Positions 56,267 to 64,000 of a stretch of DNA of 64,000 nucleotides are shown in pieces (within the stretch, counting starts at the first letter, position 1; every line of letters begins with the position of its first letter). The DNA comes from Acorus gramineus. Its lineage: Eukaryota; Streptophyta; Magnoliopsida; Acorales; Acoraceae. The notes beneath the pieces were generated by a model, which saw only the letters and a list, made by a program, of their open reading frames with translations, did no database searches and was not told where the DNA came from. Position numbers and translations under genes: made by a program. The DNA lies in the NCBI GenBank assembly GCA_030737835.1, contig JAUJYN010000092.1:62001-126000 (forward strand), in the 5' to 3' direction.

Positions 56267-58047
56267 CATAAGAATAACATTCAAATATATGCCAAGATTA
56301 GTTGGGTTCCATTACTTGCTGATTTTGTTTGTTGATTTTTGCTAATTTTGTCCGTCTATGTAAACCATATAATATTATGATAATTTTTTTTAATAATTAG
56401 TAAGTAAATTGAAATTAATGCTGAGTTGTAAAGTTTGTTATCTATTCTTTATTACATATTTATTACTTAGTTTTTATATTATCCTCTAATAAATTTAATA
56501 ATTATTTATATTCCATTTTTTTTAAATTTAAGATTTCAAATATAAATCATAAATATATTTTAAAATTTCAAATCTATTACTTGTTATAATATAATTTAAC
56601 AACTACTCAGTGTTTATTTATTCATAAATTAATATTTCAAAATCAAATAATATATTCAAATCAAATTTAAATAATAAATATATTGGAGAATTTAACTTTC
56701 TACAAACTCAAAAACACTCCCAACCTGTTTTCAAATGGGGTCTTAATTAAGCATGAATAAAAATATATAATTTTTCAGTTTGAGGATAATATAATATTAA
56801 ACCTTTGTTTAGATGAAAGAAAGAATTATACTAAAGCATGTCATCCTAATATGATTGATCATATTTTATATCATCAAATGAATCCACAGAAAATGAATAC
56901 ATAACAACAGTTGGATAATGTCACACAACTCACCAATTCTTTGGTCCTATTTACAGTGGAGCAATTATGTGGCGAGAAATCCAACGTAACACCACTGCTG
57001 ATCCAAACAAAAATTTGGCATTTGCATTTTCAGCACAAAAATAGTGTTGCATTGTTTTTGAAAAACAATTAAACCTCATAAATGGAAACAAGCATTTGTG
57101 ATGCGAAAGAGGTCAAAGGCAGTAGGGAAGATTAATATATCCATGATTTGATTTCAATCAAAATATTAGATTTGGAATGGATCAAATCCAATAAATAATC
57201 TGTAAAGAATATCAAAACAAATTATAATGCATTAAGAACACGTTTAGATCCAGTGATTATTTATACATGTTTTACTGCACGTGCAAATTTTACATTGCAC
57301 GTGTAGGAAAACTTTTGTACACGTTTTGTACATATTTATCTATTTTTATAATGTGTTCCTGTTTTTCTGTTGTATATGTGAAACTATTTACACATGTGTC
57401 AACTTAATAATGAATGATATATTTATAACATATCATAATTATAAATCCTACATAAAGCATATATAAATCTAGTTATTGCATGTTAAATTTAACTTAAAAT
57501 TTACTGCTCCTCAAAACTAGTCCATAGTTGAGACGTTATCTAATCACAAAATTGTGTTGCAACATCTCGCTGACTTTGTTAGATAGTATGTTCGATTCTA
57601 TACACACCAACCATTAATTACAAATAACAGAAAAATGAGTCATTACCAGGTAAACACACATCATTCCAAGAACCCACTCTACAAATAATAAAAATAATAT
57701 AAATTTGAAACCACGTTTCCTTAGCAAATGATAAATCATGTCAAATCCGAGTTTTCGTTTGAAAAACAGACTCTTCTGAAGTATGAACCAATGCATATAA
57801 AATTGATAATGTTTCATCCGGTTCATTTTTCAATCCAATATCCAATCTAGCTACAAGTGTTTTAAATTTTTTTAAAATAATATAATTTATTTAATGAGAT
57901 ACATATTCTTATAAAAAATGAAGCATACATTCTAGTGAATTTCATAAATATATTTATAGAAAATGTGATTTTTTTTTATCAAAACATATACCTTGTTAAT
58001 GTGATAATTATGATTATATGCTCTAATTATTTCTTATGAATCGCATG

Positions 58048-58416
58048 TCGAGCCGAGCCGAGCTCACGAGCCGAGCCATGCCGAGCCTAGCGTTCTTCTT
58101 CATTTTAGGGTTTTTAAGGATCGAAAACAAAATTTTAATCTAAATGAGTCAAGTTCATGAGCCTAAATGAGCATAACTTTGTATTAATTTAATGTTCTGA
58201 TCTTATAAAAGAGTTTAGTCAAGTTTCAATTAAGTTTTTTATAACACAACGAGTCGAATTTTAACACAAAATGAAGTTCGATCCAGGTCCCGAGCCTAAC
58301 CGAGTTTTAAAAATTGTTCAAGTTCGCTCATTTGTTTAATCGAACGAGCCTGAACGAGCTTAAATCGAGCCGAGCCCGAGTCGAACCCGAGCTGCTTAGT
58401 TCGTTTACCAGCCCTA
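58048..58416. mobile_element. hAT-like fragment with GAGCCGAGC subterminal motifs
   Basis: Dense gagccgagc/gctcg motifs at both sides of an AT-rich middle. The right tip, read inward, is tagggctggtaaacgaac, a typical plant hAT end. The left tip is missing and coincides with the end of the segmental duplication. No ORF. 58417-58804 after it shows nothing. Confidence 0.55.
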
Positions 58417-58813
58417 CCGAGAATCGATGACTTCATTGACCTGGGAGTTGGGACCTGGTTTAAAATTTTTCATTTTTACATTATGGCCCTGTCATAAATA
58501 TTATACAAGAATATCCATTATATCTAAATTAATTTTAATGATGACTAATATTATTATTTTAAAATTTCTTTTACATTGGAGAAATATTATTTTAGTATGT
58601 ATTTTTTTATATGCATGTATGTACATTTAAAAAATGAAATAAATAAATATACATTTTTATAAAATAAAAAATCATTTAACAAGACATATTTAGTACATCC
58701 ATAAAACTGTGTAACGATATATGGATGGCCATAACTCGCTGAGTAAATCCCTCTTCTACTCACGGGTTCCACTTTTTGTGTTGTGTTTTGTCTTTTTATT
58801 TTTATTTTTTATT

Positions 58814-59355
58814 TAGGGGAAATCAATATAATCCTTGTAAACCGGTTGAAATTCATATAACCCCTTAACTTTTTTTAAAATTTATATAATCCACTGAAAA
58901 CACATATTAAATCCAAATAATCCTCTGAATAAAATTTACATTTACAGATGATGAATATTTTATGAATATTATGTTTGGATAACCCTGATAGAAAATACAT
59001 GTACAGTATATCTAAAAAACACTATAATTTGTTAAAAATACAAAAAATCATATATAAGAAGAATTTTACTCCTTTAGATAGGATTTAATAATATATCCAA
59101 AGAGAGTAAAATAGTCATTTTCATAAGATTTTTTGTATTTCTAACACATTGTAGGGTTTTTTAGTACATTGTGTTTTTAGTCAGGGTTAATCAAATAAAA
59201 TATTCGTAAAATATTCATCATCTGTTAACAAAAATTTTATTCAGGTGGTTATTTGGATTTATAAGGTGCTTTCAGGGGGTCATATGAATTTAAAAAAAAA
59301 TCAGAGAGTTATATAGATTTAAGTCAGATTTAAGGGGGTTGTATAGATTTTTCCC
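58814..59355. mobile_element. Long-TIR MITE, probably Mutator-type
   Basis: 542 bp with inverted arms of about 190-210 bp. The left arm starts TAGGGGAAATCAATATAATC, the right arm read inward GGGAAAAATCTATACAACCC. Both arms share acagatgatgaatatttta and gattaaccctga or gataaccctga. Flanks ttttttatt (58805-58813) and ttttttatg (59356-59364) match at 8 of 9 but are low-complexity. No ORF. Confidence 0.65.
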
Positions 59356-59432
59356 TTTTTTATGCTTTTTATGTCTCTGATCTCCCTCGGTTCAAACACT
59401 CTGTATTTCAGTTTATCAATATAATACTGAGC

Positions 59433-61673
59433 AGTCCTATCTGAGCCCAATTTTTAGGCTTTATTGATAAGCCGTATTACGTGTCATTTTTCCCCTAATC
59501 AATTTTTACAAAAAGTTTATAAAAACAAAATACAATACTATCTTGGGCACGGCTATCCCCACCAATGGTTTTTCTTACCCCACCAATCAGAAAAAAAAAA
59601 TCGGTGTTTTATCTTTTCCCACCGATCCAGCCAGGTCGACCAGATTTGGTCGCCACTTCAGGTTTTGGACGACCGGACTTGGTCGCCATTTCAGATTTTG
59701 GGCGACCGGACTTGGTCGTCATTTCAGGTTTCGGACGACCGAACTTGGTCGAACAGGATTTGTAATAAAGTTTATAATTTTTTTCTTGGAAACATAATCC
59801 CATGACGTATATCTTCCTTGAATCCTTCATACCACTCCAAGTCTGAGTTGTAATGTAAGGAGAATCAATTATTATTCTTAAATGTAGAATATAAGAACAA
59901 TTTTTTTTACATAAGTGACGGACTAATTTTCAAAAGCCAAATATATAATGTGTTTGGATCAACTGATAGGTTTTTTTTGTTTTCAAACCAAGAATCCTCT
60001 TAACTACGAATTCACACGAAGCTTAAAAATGATATATATTTGTCTAATAAGATATTTTTCTATAAAAATTTGAATTAATTGAAAGTATACCTACTTACAT
60101 TTTTTTCGGCCCCTTAGCTGTTGTTTGGATAAAAGAATAAATGTAGAATATGATGGATAAACCCAAAAATTTATTTGTTTACAAAAAATAGGTAGATATA
60201 GTTTTGAACCCTGTTCGACCAATTACAGTCGCCCAAAGCCTGAAATTGCGACCAATTACTGTCGCCCAAAACTTGAAATGGCGACCAAGTCCGGTCGCCC
60301 AAAATCTGAAATGACGACCAATTTCGGTCGATCTGGATTGGTGAGAACAGCCAAACACCGTTTTTTTTTTTTTTTTTTTTTGACTGGTGAGGTAAGAAAA
60401 ACGATTGGTGGGGATAGACGCGCCCTACTATCTTTTAGTGCAACCGCTTCTCCACCTTTTTTAAAAACCAAAAAAATCAAATCGGTCACCCTTCCCCTCC
60501 CTTTATTTCCTGTGTAACTGCTAAAGAGATGAACAAAATCAAATCGTTTTCGTATCGTTTACAAAAAACTAAAAACAAGACTCGAAAGTCGAAACCATTC
60601 AGAAAACCTTCTTAGATTTTCATAAAAAACATATAAAACAACAACAATTTGAAAATCAAATTGGTCACCCTTCTCCTTCTTTTCGTTCCTGTGTAACCGC
60701 TTCCTCATCTCTTTAGGAATTAATAAAATCAAATCGTTCATATTTAGGGTTTACCAAAAACTAAAAACAAAACTCAAAATCATTCAAAAAAATATAAAAG
60801 AATATAAAAGAACTGATAATTTGATTTTCAAAAAGTAACTGGATGTCACATAAACACGTTCGAACAAAATCAGAACACATAATACACATAAAGTGCGTTT
60901 GGCTGTGAGGTTGAAACTATGAGATTCTTAAAATCTTATATTTCAAATTCAGCTTTTGAAAAATTATGTTTTATTAGATTTTCAACGGCAAGATTTTTTG
61001 GCCTAAAATTGAATATTGTGGTTTGAAAAACTAAACGCTAAAAATGTATTTGGATCTGAGTTTCAGAATTTGTAGCTTTTACAATGCAGAATCTACTTAA
61101 ACTCATATCCAAACGGACCTATAGTATTAAGATACATTTGAAATGTATTTGAATTTCAAAAAATAAAAATAAAAAATAGAAAACAAAAGCTGTTTAAACG
61201 AAATGTATCTGAATGTTAAAATCAAACACCAGATTCAACGAATATAAAATATGTAACTCAGATCATTAGAAAAAGACTGCATAAACATAAAATCAATTTG
61301 CTAATCCTGAATCGACCAACATTGATAAAATGAAAATCAAATCGCTAAAAAACAAAGCAGTAGCTGAAATTCCTCTAAAAAAAAAATCAATATGTTGTTT
61401 TGTGTTTTAACATCATATAATGATCGATTGAAAAAGAGAAATCAATGTGTATAATTGATTGAATGAGAATAAAAAAAAAAAAAAAATGGGATCGCACGGT
61501 TACTGCCATGGAAATGGTTCAATTTGTAACAATTTCCTCGAAAGATGGGGAGCAGTTATCAAAAGAGAAAAAAAAATCACTCAAAGGCATAAAATGTAAT
61601 GTACATATATATGCTAGCTCATAGGACTTAATTTTGATGGGGCCTAAAACTTGGGTTTAAAAGTTATTATTGA
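59433..61673. mobile_element. GGCCCCAT-ended Mutator-like element X3
   Basis: The left end is AGTCCTATCTGAGCCC, followed by aggctttattgataagcc and gtgtca. The right end, read inward, is TCAATAATAACTTTTAAACC, then ttaggccccatcaaaatt and gctagca. Flanks atactgagc (59424-59432) and ataccgagg (61674-61682) agree at 7 of 9 positions. The interior contains a nested foldback MITE, duplicated ccctt-ctcc/gtgtaaccgct blocks (60490-60510 and 60670-60700) and aatgtatctgaat motifs as in X1. No transposase. Confidence 0.45.
59545..60425. mobile_element. Foldback Mutator-type MITE with minisatellite arms and perfect 9-bp TSD
   Basis: 881 bp, flanked exactly by tactatctt (59536-59544 and 60426-60434). Inverted ends are GGGCACGGCTATCCCCACCA and GGGCGCGTCTATCCCCACCA, continuing as arms of about 215 bp. 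Each arm carries a 33-bp tandem repeat containing gtcgccatttcagattttgg and gcgaccggacttg (59630-59757 and 60211-60332). A poly(A)/poly(T) tract interrupts each arm. Frames across the repeats on either strand (59464-59830) are periodic and not considered genes. Confidence 0.9.
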
Positions 61674-61682
61674 ATACCGAGG

Positions 61683-64000
61683 TAGTATTGGTCTATTGTC
61701 GTCGGGAAAAAAAAATTCTAACAATTTATACAATTTATTAGAATTTTGGTGGGTGTGTGTGTGCGTAAATTAAGGTTGTATTCGTCATTGTATAAGGTAA
61801 ATGTTCTTAATAAAAAATATAATAGTAAATATCATACTACACTTAATAAGAATTCAATTCTAGAAGAGGTATATGTACTATACTTTACAATGATTATTTT
61901 CTTGTAATAATAAAAATTTACAAAACTATAATTACACTCTCTGAATAACAATTTTTTTTTTTATAAAAAAAAGTTTTTTTTTTTTTTTTTTTGAAAAAAA
62001 AGAGTTTTTTACAAAACAATCATTACAGTGAAAACACTCATGCACAAAATATTATGTTGGGGCTCTGTCCAAACACACGGTCAGAGAATCGAGTCCCTTG
62101 ACCAGCAACTGTAAAAAAAATGTAATATACCACCTATCGTGCAACTTTTCATTGATGTCCAGATACAATTATTAAATGTGGCATTATCAGCACTGAAAAA
62201 TGGTTTTATCACCCCTTGTAACTAGTACACGTGGTTGCATATAATTTGATAGATAGAGAAATAGGTGACACCACCATCTTGTGGAGAATTGGATCCCAAA
62301 CAGATGGAATCTTTTCCTGCTTGGGCAAGTCACATGATTGAGAACCAAAACTTGTCAAGACTTCCAAAAAAACAGAATAATTTGAGATTTTCAATGCCTC
62401 ACATGGCACATAATTATATTGTATATAATCTTGACCTGAACTTAACTGTCAAGTATCAAAAAAACACCATCTGGCAAACACTCCTTGTTATTTATAATGC
62501 ATTTCTTTTTGAGACTGAAAAATAAATATTTTCCAGCAATAGGAATATCTAATCAAATACTTTTGATAATTCTAGAGATTAACTCTTGTTCCTTGTTCTC
62601 ATAGAAAAATAAAGATGCAAATATAATTTAAATTGAAGTTAAGGTTTACACTCTTTGTTTTTATGTTTTTATGTTTCTCTCATTTCCTTTTATAATAATA
62701 AAAGTGATCAAGGAGGATGACAAAAGTCTCCTTAAAAAAAAAAAAAGTTTTATTGTCGTTAATTATTTTTATGAATTGACATACAACAATAATGGGTTCT
62801 CACAAACAAGGTTTATGACAGTGAAACAAATAGATTGAAACAAAGTACTGAATATGCATTGAATTGTATGGGACAGGTATCAATTTTTACCAATACCAGT
62901 GACTTGATTAATGAACAAATACCAAAAAGAAAAAAAGATGAGATAGTTTAAGGATTAGAAGAGATGGTGACAATTACTTATGTCACTTGGCAAGGTTGTT
63001 AAAGAAAAAAAATGTTATGCCCCTACAATTAAGATCTAATAAGTAGACCCAATCATGTTCTCAAGTTCTTAAATTATAACTAACTATTCTTCTTTAATTT
63101 GGGTGGTTGATGGGGTAACCGTCACATGCACATGCATGACTCAGTGCCTTATTTGTTCTTCTTTTTTCAACTGATATTATTCATGCATGACTCGTGGAGT
63201 ATCAGATCAAACGTAGAGAGAGGACAACTTATTATTCCCCAAAAACAAAATGGAGAGGGTGGTGGGAGACAGGTGGACAAACAATGATTAGTTTATCATC
63301 ATTTGATCAGACAATCTCATGTGATTTTGAGTGGTTAGGTTAAATTCATGGTCAGTTGTCTCACTAAAGAATTCAAAAAAAAAAAAAAAAACACATTCGA
63401 TGGGCTTAACACGACTGTCTTGAGGGAATTTTTTTTTAAAAAAAAAAAAAATATGATAGGTTCAGTTAAAATCATATATTCTTTTATTGAAGTGAATGTT
63501 GATATATGAAATGAAGTATATATTTAAATATATTAGTATATTTTTTAATTAAAAAATGATAAAAAAATTTTACATCATATACTATAATAAAACCTTATAA
63601 ATTATAATAAGGCATATATATTATAATATTTATGTGTATGTGACTACAAAACGGCCTGTAAATTTGATTGTTAGTAAATGAGCGCTATTTTGGAAAAGAC
63701 TATTAAGGATTTTTTTGAGAGGCCCAAGTGTTTATTTGTACGGTTTGTCTAATGTTTGTAATAACTTATGTATATTGTCAGTATCTAGTCCATTTAAAAA
63801 AAAAAATTGTACCTGTTCCATTTATTTCATTTAACCAATACACAATTTAAAAAATAAATAAATCTTATGAGACCTGTAAAAATTACTATATGAATAACTA
63901 ATTAGAACATTTTTTTATCTCGGAAAAAACAAATCCAGAATCAGCAATGCATGCTTTAATTGACTCATGGTTAGATGATCTTATAATGTAGGTGCCAAAA
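61683..64000. other. AT-rich stretch to the window end, no gene seen
   Basis: Short frames such as 62265-62525 have no recognisable motif. Features are homopolymer runs (61950-62010, 63376-63450) and a gcatgcatgactc duplicate near 63130 and 63183. It could be distal promoter sequence of a gene beyond the window. Confidence 0.4.

Larger units (their letters stand above)
52384..58047. repeat. Segmental duplication, copy C
   Basis: A direct copy of 40653-50953. It lacks X1 and the tip of X2 (junction at about 53902) and most of X2 plus its right flank (junction at about 54300, sharing aattca). The remaining alignment is nearly identical apart from small indels. It ends at a GAGCC-rich hAT fragment. 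Confidence 0.9.

Noticed and set aside
59464..59830. Frames with GRPDLVATSGFGRPDL-type repeats
   Set aside because: They are translations of the minisatellite in the foldback MITE and appear in several frames and both strands.
62265..62525. 86-residue plus-strand frame near the right edge
   Set aside because: No motif, no codon bias against the surroundings and no splice or start support.

Overview
The window is nuclear DNA of a flowering plant, most likely a eudicot. It is AT-rich, with very low gene density, plant-type LTR retrotransposons, LINEs, hAT- and Mutator-like elements, and F-box/DUF295 genes. I cannot name the species. The only intact cellular genes I can support are two nearly identical single-exon F-box genes on the minus strand (47657-48673 and 54887-55903). 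Almost everything else is transposable elements, many nested with target-site duplications (TSDs) still readable, or remains of older segmental duplications.

Layout. 1-2530: Mutator-like element with long inverted arms, its left end outside the window. 2963-4632: 5'-truncated LINE with a TSD. 4752-4890: small poly(A) retroposon. 5650-7625: three GGCC/GGGT-rich hAT-like pieces, two of them copies of one family in opposite orientation. 8229-8745 and 22331-23522: ruined third copy of the F-box locus, split by a degenerate Ty1/copia element (8751-22330, minus strand, 108-bp LTRs, TSD gcatt). That copia element is itself split by two plus-strand solo LTRs (9940-16596 and 18389-20557), and the first of these holds an inverted solo LTR (13112-16008). 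22686-23406: Mutator-type MITE with a perfect 9-bp TSD; the matching empty site is visible in the two F-box paralogues. 25745-26400: frameshifted remnant of a VAPYRIN-like (MSP plus ankyrin) gene. 27864-35858: 3' end of a chromodomain-bearing Ty3/gypsy chromovirus, whose long LTR contains a second solo LTR of the same family and another LTR-like insertion.

36350-61700 is dominated by one DNA-transposon family with ends of the form GGCCCCAT...AAGCCCCAT and imperfect 9-bp TSDs (42172-45639, 45677-46919, 59433-61673 and probably 36350-42150). Interspersed are two hAT elements with 8-bp TSDs, a 542-bp long-TIR MITE, and an 881-bp foldback MITE whose arms carry minisatellites (TSD tactatctt). A segmental duplication covers 40653-50953 (copy B) and 52384-58047 (copy C), each carrying one F-box gene. 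Copy C has lost about 3.6 kb and 0.9 kb relative to B.

The two F-box genes probably encode SCF substrate receptors. They differ at only six bases, five of which change the protein. The rest reads as a layered record of insertions, unequal or illegitimate recombination, and decay. I found no tRNA, rRNA or CRISPR feature. No wholly new system is proven; the best candidates for closer study are the GGCCCCAT-ended family with exon-like segments, the minisatellite foldback MITE, and the three-copy F-box locus.
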